DNA of 64,000 bases, taken from positions 12,973 to 76,972 of the forward strand of contig CAZXKQ010000005.1 in NCBI GenBank assembly GCA_964641395.1, written 5' to 3'. A program made the translations under genes and the position numbers. Source of the stretch: CANQBR01 sp964641395. Lineage in GTDB: Bacteria; Bacillota; Negativicutes; Acidaminococcales; Acidaminococcaceae. The notes below the pieces were generated by a model. It worked only from the letters and a program-made list of their open reading frames with translations, ran no database searches and was not told the DNA's origin. This document shows, one piece after another, positions 48,570-58,600 of this stretch (position 1 is the stretch's first letter; each line of letters starts with the position of its first letter).

Positions 48570-50627
48570 TTACTGCTTGCGGTCGGCGATGATCTTCTCA
48601 GCCAGCTTGGCAGGCACGTCTTCGTAGTGGTCGAACTTCATCTCGAAGCTGCCCTGGCCCTGGGTGATGGCCCGCAGATCTACCGCGTACTCGCTGATCT
48701 CCGAATAGGGTACCTGGGCGCTTACCAGGCTCAGCCCCTCCTCGATAGGCTGCATGCCCAGGATGCGGCCCCGTTTAGAGTTCAGGTCGCCGATCACGTC
48801 CCCCATCATCCCGTCGGGACAGGTTACATCCAGGTTGTAGATGGGCTCCAGCAGTACCGGCTTGCACTGCTCCATGGCCTTCTTAAAGGCGATGTTGGAA
48901 GCGGTCTTGAAGGCCATTTCCGAAGAGTCTACCGGGTGGTAGGAGCCGTCTAAGAGGGTGATGCGCATATCCACTACCGGGTAGCCGGCCAGGATGCCCT
49001 TCTGCATAGACTCTACCATGCCCTTCTCCACAGCGGGTATGTACTGCCGGGGTACGGCGCCGCCGAAGATCTTATCCACGAACTCAAAGCCGCCGCCAGG
49101 AGGCAGGGGCTCCATGCGGATCACTACGTGGCCGTACTGGCCGTGGCCGCCGGACTGTTTCTTGTGCTTGCCTTCCACCTCGGCATTGCCTCGGATAGTC
49201 TCCTTGTACTCTACCGTAGGCGCCTTCAGCAGGGCCTCTACGCCGAACTTCCGCTGCATCCGCTCCATGATGATCTCGATGTGCTGGTCCCCCATGCCGG
49301 AAACCAAGGACTCCTTGGTGACAGGGTTCTTGCTGACCATGATGGTAGGATCCTCGTCCATCAGCCGGGTGAGGGCGGTCATGATCTTATCCTCGTCCCC
49401 CTTCTTCTTGGGGTAGATGGCCCGGGTGTACATGGGCTGGGGGAAGGCTATGGGGGCGAACTCCACCGGGTTGGCCTTGGTGCAGAGGGTGTCGCCGGTG
49501 GCGGTGTACTGGAGCTTGGCCACTACGGCGATGTCGCCGGCCACCGCCCGCTTCAGGGGTAGCTGGCTCTTGCCCCGCATAGTGAAGATGTTGCTGATCC
49601 GCTCCTCAGCCTCCTTGCGGGAGTTCCAAATCACGCTGTCGCTTTCGATGCAGCCGCTGAAGACCCTGAAGAAGCTGAGCCGGCCTACGAAGGGGTCGGA
49701 GGTGGTCTTGAAGACCAAGGCGGCAGTAGGGGCGCTGGCGTCCCGCAGCACCTCTTCCCCGCTGGCCTTGTCGGTAACTTCAAATTCCTTCTGGGCGGCA
49801 GGATAGGTGTAGTCGATGATGGCGCTCATCACCCGGCCCAGGCCGATGTTCTTTACAGCGCTGCCGCACAGCACCGGGTAGAAGTTGGCCTGGCGGATGC
49901 CCTTCACCAGGCAGTCCATCAGCTCCTGGTCGCTGATCTCCTCTCCTTCCAGGTAACGCATCATGCAGTCGTCATCTGCCTCTACGGCAGCCTCTAGCAT
50001 CTGCTCATGGGCGGCTTCCGCTGCCGCCTTGTACTCGGCAGGTATCTCCATCTCTTCGGAGCCGTTGCCATTGGCCTTGTAGGCCTTCATACGGTAGAGG
50101 TCGATGATGCCGGCAAAACCGGCCTCCTTGCCTAGGGGCAGCTGCAGGGGCAGGACGTGCTTGCCGAACTTATGGCGCAGATTCTCCAGCACGCTCTCAA
50201 AGTGAGCGTTCTCCCGATCCATCTTGTTGATGAAGATTAACTTGGGCAGCTGGGCCTCGGTGGCCAGCTTCCAGCACTGCTCCGTGCCTATCTGGACGCC
50301 GCTGGTGGCCGATACTACGATGAGGGCTACGTCAACGGCCCGGAAGGCCCCCTTCACCTCCGCCACGAAGTCGGCGAAGCCAGGGGTGTCGATAAAGTTG
50401 ATCTTGCAGTCCCGCCACTCTACCGGGGCCAGGGAGGCGTTGACGGAGACCTTGCGCTTGATTTCTTCCGGCTCGTAGTCAGTGGTGGTGGCACCGTCCT
50501 CTACCTTGCACATCCTGCTGATAGCGCCGGACCGATACAGCAAGGCCTCGGTTACAGACGTGGTTCCTGCCCCACCATGGCCCACAATGGCCACGTTGCG
50601 GATCTTGTCGCCGGTGTATTCCTTCAT
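48570..50627 (-). CDS. Elongation factor G-like protein with altered P-loop
   Basis: 685 residues in the EF-G domain order: G domain (about 8-275), domain II, III, IV (GQYGHVVIRMEPLPPGGGF near 475) and V. G3 is DTPGFADFV and G4 is NKMDREN, both intact. The P-loop reads GHGGAGTTS (residues 17-25), where Lys is expected before the second Thr: the codon is ACC, so the near-invariant GTP-binding lysine is missing. Sequence and single-gene setting resemble the second EF-G-like group of Firmicutes rather than the str-operon fusA. Its role (ribosome recycling, stress translation or a non-GTPase form) is open. Confidence 0.88.
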   Translation of the reverse strand: MKEYTGDKIRNVAIVGHGGAGTTSVTEALLYRSGAISRMCKVEDGATTTDYEPEEIKRKVSVNASLAPVEWRDCKINFIDTPGFADFVAEVKGAFRAVDVALIVVSATSGVQIGTEQCWKLATEAQLPKLIFINKMDRENAHFESVLENLRHKFGKHVLPLQLPLGKEAGFAGIIDLYRMKAYKANGNGSEEMEIPAEYKAAAEAAHEQMLEAAVEADDDCMMRYLEGEEISDQELMDCLVKGIRQANFYPVLCGSAVKNIGLGRVMSAIIDYTYPAAQKEFEVTDKASGEEVLRDASAPTAALVFKTTSDPFVGRLSFFRVFSGCIESDSVIWNSRKEAEERISNIFTMRGKSQLPLKRAVAGDIAVVAKLQYTATGDTLCTKANPVEFAPIAFPQPMYTRAIYPKKKGDEDKIMTALTRLMDEDPTIMVSKNPVTKESLVSGMGDQHIEIIMERMQRKFGVEALLKAPTVEYKETIRGNAEVEGKHKKQSGGHGQYGHVVIRMEPLPPGGGFEFVDKIFGGAVPRQYIPAVEKGMVESMQKGILAGYPVVDMRITLLDGSYHPVDSSEMAFKTASNIAFKKAMEQCKPVLLEPIYNLDVTCPDGMMGDVIGDLNSKRGRILGMQPIEEGLSLVSAQVPYSEISEYAVDLRAITQGQGSFEMKFDHYEDVPAKLAEKIIADRKQ

Positions 50628-50787
50628 AAGCTTTCCTCCTTTGATCTATCAGAGCAGGGCTCTAAAATTTACAACTAAAGACTATCCTGTTACATTCGCT
50701 GTCCCTGCCTTATTTTCCTGCTTTTTTTACCAGGGCGCCCCTGTTTTACTTAGGCTGTAGGCAAAGGGGCCGCCGGGCCTGCCACAG

Positions 50788-50828
50788 AAAAAGCTCCTGC
50801 CCTCCCTTGCACAGGAGGCGGACAGGAG
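50788..50828 (-). terminator. Intrinsic terminator of the etf-pyk operon
   Basis: GCTCCTG..CCTCC pairs with GGGAGG..CAGGAGC on the minus strand and TTTTTC follows. It lies 19 bases beyond the last gene. Confidence 0.8.
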
Positions 50829-50846
50829 CAGGGCTCATAAGGATGG

Positions 50847-51785
50847 CTAGGCCAGCCTCTCCAGCAGCTCCCGGTAGGGCCGGGGCAGGTCTGGCAGGGG
50901 CAGGTAGGCCTCTAGGTAGGCCTGCTGCCGGCGGAAGCTCTTAGGCTTGCTCCCCTGGTAGTAGCTGAGGACGGCGGTGAGCAGGATGGCGGCCCGCTCC
51001 GGCTTCAGCCCCCTGTCGTGGCAGAGCCGCTGCAGGCCGGCGGCCCAGCAGGCCAGGCCCTCCCCCTCTTCCAGGAGGCTGGCCCGGGCAGCCGCCCCTA
51101 CCGCATCCCGGACGAAGGACAGCAGCTGGCCCAGGCAGGCCTGGCGCCAGTCCAGGTTCAGACCCTCCCTGCCGCAGCGGCTGCAGACCAGGAGGCAGTA
51201 GTAGTAGACTGAGGAATAGGCAGCCCAGGCGGCGGCAAAGCCCTGGTAGGCGCTGTGCTGGGCCAGCTGGCCTATCAGGCCTTGGCAGTAGACGGCTTGG
51301 AGCCCCAGGTCCCCCAGCCGCAAGAGGCTGCGGATCAGGGTGCGCTGCAACAGCTCTGCTTCCTGCTGCCAGCCCCGTCTGGCCAGGGTGGCGGCCAGGG
51401 CCCCCGCCTCCCTTAGGGCGGCAGTGGCCCCTTCCAGCCCTGCCTGGGCGGCTGCCGCCAGGTAGAGGCGATAAAGCCGCCCTACCAGGTCATAGGCCTG
51501 GGTCAGGCGGCGATCAAAGGCTAGGTAGAGGAGGCTGGCCGCCAAGGGGGCGGCAGCAGCAGGCTGCTCCCTCAGCCCCCGGGCCAGCTGTTCCCGGCTC
51601 CCCTGGAGGAGGGCTGAAAAGCAGGCCTGGGAGCGGCTGTGGGCGGCGGCAGCGGCTAAGAGGCGCAGTTGGGCAGAGGCCTGCTGCCAGTCTTCAGCTG
51701 CCACAGCCTGGGCTGCGGCGGCAGCGGCCTCCTCCTCCCCCTCTCTCAGCCTGCGGCACAGCCTGGCCAGCTCCTCCTGCTCCAT
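50847..51785 (-). CDS. Uncharacterised all-helical Ala/Leu-rich protein
   Basis: 312 residues, family not recognised. It is almost entirely helical by composition (long Ala, Leu, Arg, Gln runs such as EEAAAAAAQAVAAEDWQQA), has no signal peptide or clear membrane helix, and has a Cys pair CSRCGREG near residue 200 that could bind metal. The C-terminus QAYLEAYLPLPDLPRPYREL has few Ala. TPR-like or HEAT-like repeats are possible. Its ATG overlaps the pyk stop by one base, so it is translated with pyruvate kinase and may regulate or partner it. Confidence 0.7.
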   Translation of the reverse strand: MEQEELARLCRRLREGEEEAAAAAAQAVAAEDWQQASAQLRLLAAAAAHSRSQACFSALLQGSREQLARGLREQPAAAAPLAASLLYLAFDRRLTQAYDLVGRLYRLYLAAAAQAGLEGATAALREAGALAATLARRGWQQEAELLQRTLIRSLLRLGDLGLQAVYCQGLIGQLAQHSAYQGFAAAWAAYSSVYYYCLLVCSRCGREGLNLDWRQACLGQLLSFVRDAVGAAARASLLEEGEGLACWAAGLQRLCHDRGLKPERAAILLTAVLSYYQGSKPKSFRRQQAYLEAYLPLPDLPRPYRELLERLA

Positions 51786-53533
51786 TACAGTTCTCTTTCT
51801 CCTTCGTAGACGGCCCCTGCTACAGGATCCAGGGTCACCAGCAGGCCGTCCTGGAGGACGGTCCTGGCCTCGGCAGCCCCTACCAGCACCGGCAGGCCGC
51901 AGGTGATGGCCACCACGGCGGTAACAGAGGTGAGGCCCCCCTCCACGGCGATGATGCCGGCAGCCTTGCTGCTGGCCTCAGGCACATAGGCCTCGTCTAG
52001 GCTGTCCACTACCAGGATGTCCCCTTTTTCCAGCTTGCGGCTGAAGTCGGCACCGCTGTAAGCCTGGCAGATCCGGCCCCGCACGGAGCTGCGGCCGATG
52101 CCGGTAGCCCGCAGGAGGGAGCGGCCTACGTTCACCACCCGGATCATGTTGGTGCTGCCTGGCTTGCCCAGAGGCACCCCGGTGGTGATGACCACGGTGG
52201 AACTCTCCTTGATCAGCTGGGCCTTGACTGCCTTCTGTAAATTAAGGTCCAGCATGGCCTCCGTATCCGAGGCATAGGGCCCCAGCAGGGGGTAGACGCC
52301 CCAGTAGAGGGTCATGAGGCCCACCGTCCCCGGCAGGCGGCTGAGGGCGACGATGGGACAGTAGGGTTTGTACTTGGCCAGGAGCCTGGGGGTGTAGCCC
52401 GTCTCCGTCAGGGCCAGGATGGCGTCTGCCCCGATTTCCTCTGCGATCTGGGCGGCGGCGTGGCTCACCGCCTCGGCGCTGTGGAGGCACTCCCCCAGCC
52501 CCTTGGCCTGGAAGATGGCGGTGTAGTCCAGGGCTTCCTCCGTAGTGGTGGCGATCCGGGCCATGGTCTGGACGGCCTCCAAGGGGTAGTCCCCTGAGGC
52601 GGTTTCGCCGCTGAGCATGATTACGTCGGTGCCGTCCATGATGGAGTTGGCCACGTCGCTGGCCTCCGCCCTGGTGCAGCGGTTGGCGTGGCACATACTC
52701 TCCAGCATCTGGGTGGCGGTGATCACCGGCTTGCCGGCGGCGTTGCAGCGCTGGATGATGTCCTTCTGCACCAGGGGCACCTGTTCCGCCGGTATCTCCA
52801 CCCCTAGGTCCCCTCGGGCCACCATGACGGCGTCGGCGGCGTTGATGATCTCCTGGATGTGGTCCACTCCCGCCTGGTTCTCGATCTTGGCGATGATACC
52901 CATGCTGTAGCCGGCCTCTTCCAATACTTTGCGGATGGCCAGCACGTCGGCCGCCTTCTGGACGAAGGAGGCGGCCACGTAGTCCATGCCGTTTTGGGCG
53001 GCGAAGAGGATGTCCGCCTCGTCCTGGGAGGATAAGAAGGGCAGGTTCAGCTCCAGGCCGGGACAGGCCACCCGCTTGCGGGAGGAAACCAGGCCGCCGC
53101 TGATGACCTGGGTCACTATCTCCTTCCCTGCCACCTCTACCACCTTGAGGGTGAGGAGGCCGTCATTGAGGAGGATGGTGCTGCCCGGCTGCACTTCCCC
53201 AGGCAGGCCGGGGTAATTAACTGAGGCCCGGCTGGCATCCCCTAGGCAGTCCTCGGTAGTGAGGGTGAAGGTGCTGCCCCTGGCCAGTTCCACCGGCTCA
53301 GCAAAAAGGCCCAGACGCAGCTCTGGGCCCTTGGTATCGGCAATAGTACCCACCACCTTGCCCACGGCGGCGGCCGCCTGGCGCAACAGGGCCAGGCGTT
53401 GGCCGTGACCGGCGTGGTCACCGTGGGAAAAGTTGAAACGGGCTAGGTCCATGCCGGAGCGCAACAGCTCCTGCAACAACTCTAGGTCGTCGGTGGCAGG
53501 GCCTAAGGTGCAGATGATCTTAGTTCGCTTCAT
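51785..53533 (-). CDS. pyk: Pyruvate kinase with C-terminal PEP-utilising-type domain
   Basis: Converts PEP and ADP to pyruvate and ATP. The 582 residues include RTKIICTLGPATDD at the start, MVARGDLGVEIPAEQVPL near 240 and ATQMLESM near 275, then an allosteric domain and the extra domain found in Bacillus-type enzymes (about 490-582). In that extra domain the usual GGLTSHAAV reads GGLTSVTAV, so the phospho-histidine counterpart is absent. It follows etfA by 11 bases and overlaps the unknown gene by one base. Confidence 0.95.
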   Translation of the reverse strand: MKRTKIICTLGPATDDLELLQELLRSGMDLARFNFSHGDHAGHGQRLALLRQAAAAVGKVVGTIADTKGPELRLGLFAEPVELARGSTFTLTTEDCLGDASRASVNYPGLPGEVQPGSTILLNDGLLTLKVVEVAGKEIVTQVISGGLVSSRKRVACPGLELNLPFLSSQDEADILFAAQNGMDYVAASFVQKAADVLAIRKVLEEAGYSMGIIAKIENQAGVDHIQEIINAADAVMVARGDLGVEIPAEQVPLVQKDIIQRCNAAGKPVITATQMLESMCHANRCTRAEASDVANSIMDGTDVIMLSGETASGDYPLEAVQTMARIATTTEEALDYTAIFQAKGLGECLHSAEAVSHAAAQIAEEIGADAILALTETGYTPRLLAKYKPYCPIVALSRLPGTVGLMTLYWGVYPLLGPYASDTEAMLDLNLQKAVKAQLIKESSTVVITTGVPLGKPGSTNMIRVVNVGRSLLRATGIGRSSVRGRICQAYSGADFSRKLEKGDILVVDSLDEAYVPEASSKAAGIIAVEGGLTSVTAVVAITCGLPVLVGAAEARTVLQDGLLVTLDPVAGAVYEGEREL

Positions 53534-53544
53534 AGTCCTCTTTT

Positions 53545-54744
53545 CTAGGCCCGGGCGGCCTTGATTTTGGCGATGAGCCGAGGCAGGATCTCCAGGGCGT
53601 TGCCTACGATGCCGTAGTTGCAGACGGAGAAGATGGGTGCGCTGGCATCCTTGTTGATGGCGACGATGATGTCCGACTCCTTCATACCCGCCAGGTGCTG
53701 CACCGCCCCGGAGATGCCGCAGGCGATGTAGACATGGGGTTTGACAGTCTTGCCGGACTGGCCCACCTGCTTAGCGTGGGGCAGCCAGCCCTCGTCTACT
53801 ACGGCCCGGGAGCCGCTGACGGTGGCGTTTTCTAACAGGGCGGCCAACTCCTCCAAGAGGTGGAGGTTCTCCTGGCTGCCCAGGCCCCGGCCGCCGCTGA
53901 CCAGGATGGAGGCATCCTCGATCTTCAAGGCGTTGCCGCTGGTGAGAGGGGCCTTGTCCAGGATGCTGACCCGGGAAGGAGCCAGGCCCTGGGGCTGGAA
54001 GGGGATCACCTCTCCCTGCCGCTGAGGATCGGCAGGCTTAGGGGCGAAGACCTTGGGCCGGATGGTGCCCATCTGGGGCAGGTGCTCGTCGCAGATGATG
54101 ATGGCGTAGATGTTGCCACCTAGGGCCGGCCTAGTCCACTCTACTGTGCGCTCCGCAGTGACGTTGATGGCGGTGCAGTCGGCGCAGAGGCCGGTGTGGA
54201 GCTTGGCAGCCAGACGGGGGGCTAGCTCCCGGCCGTCGGCGGTGGCCCCCAGCATCAGGGCGCTAGGCTGGTAGCGCTCCACCAACTGGGCGATGGCCTC
54301 GGTGTAGGTGTCGGCGTCGTAGTCGGCATACTCAGGGCCGCTGAGGAGGTAGACCCGGTCTGCCCCGGCGGCGATGAGCTGCTGGGGTACATCCCCGGCC
54401 GCGGCCGTCAGCAGGACGGCGCAGCACCGCTCCCCGCCTTCGGCGGCCATGTCTGCGCCGATACCCAGCATCTCGTAGGTGACTCCTACCGGCTGGCCCT
54501 GGTCCAGCTCGGCCACTACCCACACATCTTCACCCTTCTTCTCCCCCTGGGGCTGGCCGGCAGGGGCGGCAGCGGCCAGGCTGAGGGCCTCCACCGGGCA
54601 CTCCCGCAGGCAGGCGCCGCAGGACAAACACTTGTCTTCGTCACAGGCCGCCTTGCCTTCCTGGACCGTAATAGCCCCTACCGGGCAGACGGCGGCACAG
54701 CTTTCGCAGCCGATACAGAGTTCTTCCTTGACGATAACAGCCAT
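53545..54744 (-). CDS. etfA: Electron transfer flavoprotein alpha subunit with N-terminal ferredoxin domain
   Basis: Carries electrons between acyl-CoA or lactate-type dehydrogenases and ferredoxin or NAD. The 399 residues begin with two [4Fe-4S] motifs (CIGCESCAAVCP and CLSCGACLRECP, residues 10-53), then the ETF alpha domains with the FAD region SGGRGLGSQENL near 285 and GISGAVQHLAGM near 348. The ferredoxin fusion is a mark of anaerobic bifurcating or confurcating ETFs. I start at ATG 54744 with GAGGTG upstream; GTG 54753 would lie inside that ribosome site. Confidence 0.94.
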   Translation of the reverse strand: MAVIVKEELCIGCESCAAVCPVGAITVQEGKAACDEDKCLSCGACLRECPVEALSLAAAAPAGQPQGEKKGEDVWVVAELDQGQPVGVTYEMLGIGADMAAEGGERCCAVLLTAAAGDVPQQLIAAGADRVYLLSGPEYADYDADTYTEAIAQLVERYQPSALMLGATADGRELAPRLAAKLHTGLCADCTAINVTAERTVEWTRPALGGNIYAIIICDEHLPQMGTIRPKVFAPKPADPQRQGEVIPFQPQGLAPSRVSILDKAPLTSGNALKIEDASILVSGGRGLGSQENLHLLEELAALLENATVSGSRAVVDEGWLPHAKQVGQSGKTVKPHVYIACGISGAVQHLAGMKESDIIVAINKDASAPIFSVCNYGIVGNALEILPRLIAKIKAARA

Positions 54745-54754
54745 TGCTTTCACC

Positions 54755-55555
54755 TCAGACCTTAATAATTTCTGCCGCTACCAACTTCTGGAAAAGCTTG
54801 TCTACGGCTACGTCTATGTCCTCTTCCGCGATGATCTCGCTGTGGATTTCCGGCGGCACCGGGGTGTAGGCCTTCAGCACCTTGGTAGGCGAGCCGGTGA
54901 GGCCCACCTGCTCCGGCTCCAGCCCTAACTCCGCCACTCCCCAGGTGGGGATCTTAGCCTTGCGGGCCTTCATCTTGCCCTTGATAGAGGCGAAGCGGGG
55001 CTCCTTGGCAGACTTGTTGACGGTGATCAGGACGGGGGCGGCACAGGCCAGGTCCAGCACGTTGTAATCGTTTTCCTTGTGGATGATGAACCTGTCCCCC
55101 TCATAGCGGATGGCCAGGGAGCCGGTCACCGAGGCTATGCCTAGGTGCTGGGCCAGCTCCGGCCCTACCTGGGCGGTGTCCCCGTCTACGGCCTGCTTGC
55201 CGCACAGCACCACGTCGTAGGCCCCTAGCTTCTTTATGGCGGCGGCCAGGGCCAGGCTGGTGGCGAAGGTGTCGGAGCCGGCCAGGGCCTTGTCGCTGAT
55301 CAGGACCGCCTCATCAGCACCCATGGCCAGGGCATCCTTTAAAACGTCCAGGGCCATAGGCAGGCCCATGGAGAGGGCGGTAACCTTGCCGCCGTAGGCA
55401 TCCTTCAGTTCTAGGGCTGCCTCTAGGGCCTGCCTGTCAAAGGGGTTCATAATGTTCTCCACCCCTTCTCGCAGCAGGGTCCTGGTGGCCGGGTTAAACT
55501 TTACCTTGGCCGTGTCCGGCGTCTGCTTTAAGCATACTACTATGTTCATGGACAA
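54755..55555 (-). CDS. etfB: Electron transfer flavoprotein beta subunit
   Basis: Partner of EtfA that holds AMP or the bifurcating FAD. The 266 residues include IVVCLKQTPDTAKVKFNPAT at the start, the nucleotide loop CGKQAVDGDTAQVGPELA near 118-135, and VTGSLAIRYEGD. It is the first gene of etfB-etfA-pyk-orf. A TATAAT at 55607-55612 (minus) lies in the 76-base gap after dnaE, and TAGGAGG precedes the ATG. Confidence 0.95.
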   Translation of the reverse strand: MSMNIVVCLKQTPDTAKVKFNPATRTLLREGVENIMNPFDRQALEAALELKDAYGGKVTALSMGLPMALDVLKDALAMGADEAVLISDKALAGSDTFATSLALAAAIKKLGAYDVVLCGKQAVDGDTAQVGPELAQHLGIASVTGSLAIRYEGDRFIIHKENDYNVLDLACAAPVLITVNKSAKEPRFASIKGKMKARKAKIPTWGVAELGLEPEQVGLTGSPTKVLKAYTPVPPEIHSEIIAEEDIDVAVDKLFQKLVAAEIIKV

Positions 55556-55631
55556 CCTCCTACTTTGTTCTGCTCACTGCCTAAAAAGCATTGCTACATC
55601 CTAAGTATTATAACACACAAGGCCAAGGGAG

Positions 55632-58600
55632 TTAAACCCCCTCTTTGTAACTTTTCTGTGTATCCCCTAGCTGCCAGCTCCCTGGGCCCAGGATCCGCTC
55701 GAGGGCGGCGGCGAAGCCCGGCTGCTGGGAGTCTACCCGGTAGGCCTGGTTGACCAGGATCACCTTCCCTGTGGCCGCCATGTGGAGGTAGACTGGATCC
55801 TCCCCCTTAAAGGCGGCGAAAAACTCTCCCAGCCGCCGCTGGGTGAGGGGGTTGTCCAGGCTGGGCTCGATCCGCAGGTGCACCGCCACAGCCTGCCGTA
55901 CCGCCCCGCCCTGGGGCCGAGGCAGGGGCTGGATCTGGAAGGCGATGATCTTCTGCTCCTGCTCGTCCACGCTGTAGCGGCCTTCGATGGCCACCACGTT
56001 CTCCTCCAGCACTTGGCGGCCGTAGCGGCTGTAACAGGAGGGGAAGACCAGCACTGGGAAGCGGCCGCTCAGGTCTTCCAGCACCAGCTTGGCCATAGCG
56101 TCCCCTGTCTTGGTAGTCTTAATCTCGCACTCGGTTATGATCCCTGCCACCCGCACCTGCTGGCCGTCCTGCACCGGGCAGTTCTCCCCCTGCAATTGGT
56201 GCAGGGCCAGGTAGCGGCCCAGCTGGCTGCGGTAGTCGTCCAGGGGATGGCCGCTGACGTAAAAGCCTAACAGCTCCTTTTCGTACTGCAGCAGCTGGCT
56301 GCGGGGCAGTTCCGGCAGAGCCGGCCGCACCAGGTGGAGGTAGGCGTCCCCTTCCCCCTCCCCGGCGAAGAGGTTCTGCTGGCCGGAGGCCCTGTCCCTT
56401 TGGTAGGCGGTGCCCCCGTCTACTGCCTCGCCCGCCTGGGCTAGCAGGACGGAGCGCTTGTCGCCGAAGCTGTCCATGGCGCCGCACTTGATCAGGTTTT
56501 CCACCTGCCGCTTGTTTACCGCGCCGGTGTTCACCCGGCAGCAGAAGTCCCCTAGGTCTCGGAAGGAGCCTCCCTTTTCCCGGGCCTGGCAGATCTGCTC
56601 CACCGCCCCCTTGCCCAGCCCCTTGATCCCGGCCAGGCCGAAGCGGATGGCGTTCCCCTGGCGGCCCCGGTGGACGGTGAAGCCGCTGCCACTTTCGTTC
56701 ACGTCCGGCGGCAGGATGGAGAGGCCGGCATTGCGGCAGACGCTGATGTACCAGCTCAGCTTATCGTTGTCGCTGATGACGCTGTCCAGGAAGGCGGCCA
56801 TGAACTGGCAGGGCCAGTGGGCCTTCAAATAGGCCGTCTGGTAGGCCACCAAGGCGTAGGCCACGGAATGGGACTTGTTGAAGCCGTAGCCGGCGAAGTG
56901 CTGCAAGAGGGCGAAGATCTCTTCGCTCAGGGCCCTGGGGATGCGGTGCAGCCGCTGGGCCCCGGCTACGAAGTCGCTGCGCATGGAGTCCAGCTCCTTG
57001 GCCTTCTTCTTCCCCATGGCCCGCCGCAGGATGTCGGCCTGGCCCAGGCTGAAGCCGGCCAGGGCGGAGGCGATCTGCATCACCTGCTCCTGGTAGAGGA
57101 TGACTCCGTAGGTATCCTTAAGGATGGGTTCCATCAGAGGGTGGAGCACCTTGGCGGTACGGTGGCCGTGGCGGCCGGCGATGAAGTCCTCCGCCATGCC
57201 TGTGCCCAGAGGGCCGGGCCGGTAGAGGGCCACCAAGGGGATGAGGTCTTCAAAGCTCTCCGGGGCCAGATCCATCAACAGCTTGGTGATGCCGGCGCTT
57301 TCCAGCTGGAAGACGCCGAAGGTATCCCCCCGGCACAGCATCTGGCAGGTGGCCGCATCCTCCAGGGGGATGTGGTCTATGTCCACCACCTGCTGGGTGG
57401 TTTTTGCGATGTGCTTCAGGGTGTCGCTGATCACCGTCAGGGTGCGGAGGCCCAAAAAGTCCATCTTCAGCAGGCCTAGATCCTCCACCCTGTCCTTGTC
57501 GTACTGGGTCACTATCCCCTTCTCGTCTGCATCCAGCTGGAGGGGTACGTAGTCGGTGAGGTCCCGGGGGGCGATGATCACCCCGGCGGCGTGGGTGCCG
57601 CTGTTGCGGGGCAGCCCCTCTACCCGCCGGGCCAGGTCGATGAGGCGGCGGTTGTCCGGACTGCTTTCGCAGAGCTGGCGCAGCTCCTTGCTGCCTTCCA
57701 GGGCCCGGTCCAGGGTCATGCCCAGCTCCCTGGGTATCCTTTTGGCCACCTCGTCACAGGCCCGGTAGCTCAGGCCCAGGGCCCGGCCTACGTCCCGCAC
57801 TGCCGCCCGGGCCTGGAGGGTGCCGTAGGTGATGATCTGGGCCACCCTATCCTTGCCGTAGCGGCGCACAACGTAGTCGATAACCTCCTGGCGGCGGGTG
57901 TAGCAAAAGTCTGTGTCGATATCCGGCATGCTCACCCGCTCCGGGTTCAAAAAGCGCTCGAAGAGCAGCTTGTAGCGGAGGGGGTCGATGTTGGTGATGC
58001 CCAGCAGGTAGGCGACTACGCTGCCTGCCGCACTGCCCCGGCCAGGGCCTACCGGTATGCCCTGCTCCCGGCAGTACTTGATAAAGTCCCACACGATGAG
58101 GAAGTAGTCATCGTAACCCATCTGTCGGATGATGCTCAATTCGTAGGCCAGCCGTTGCTCCAACTCCGCCGGAGGGGCGGGATAGCGCTGGGGCAGCCGC
58201 TCCTGGCAGAGCTGGCGCAGGTAGGAGGCGGAGTCCTGGCCGGGAGGCAGGGGGAACTGAGGCAGTAGGAGGTGGCCGAAGTCCAGCTCCACCTGGCAGC
58301 GCTCCGCTATCAGGGCGGTGTTGGCCAGGGCCTCCTGGTCGTCGGGAAAGGCCTGCCGCATCTCTTCGTAACTCTTCAGGTAGTAGGAATCGTCGGAGAA
58401 GTGGAGCCGGTCCGGCTCGTCGATGGTGGCGTTGGTCTGGATGCAGAGGAGCACGTCCTGGGCCTCTGCGTCCTCCCGCACTACGTAGTGGGAGTCGTTG
58501 GTGGCCACCAGCTTCAGGCCGTACTCCCCTGCCAGCTGCCGCAGGCCGGCGTTGGTCTGGGCCTCCTCCCGCAGGCCGTGGTTCTGCAGTTCTAAGAAGT

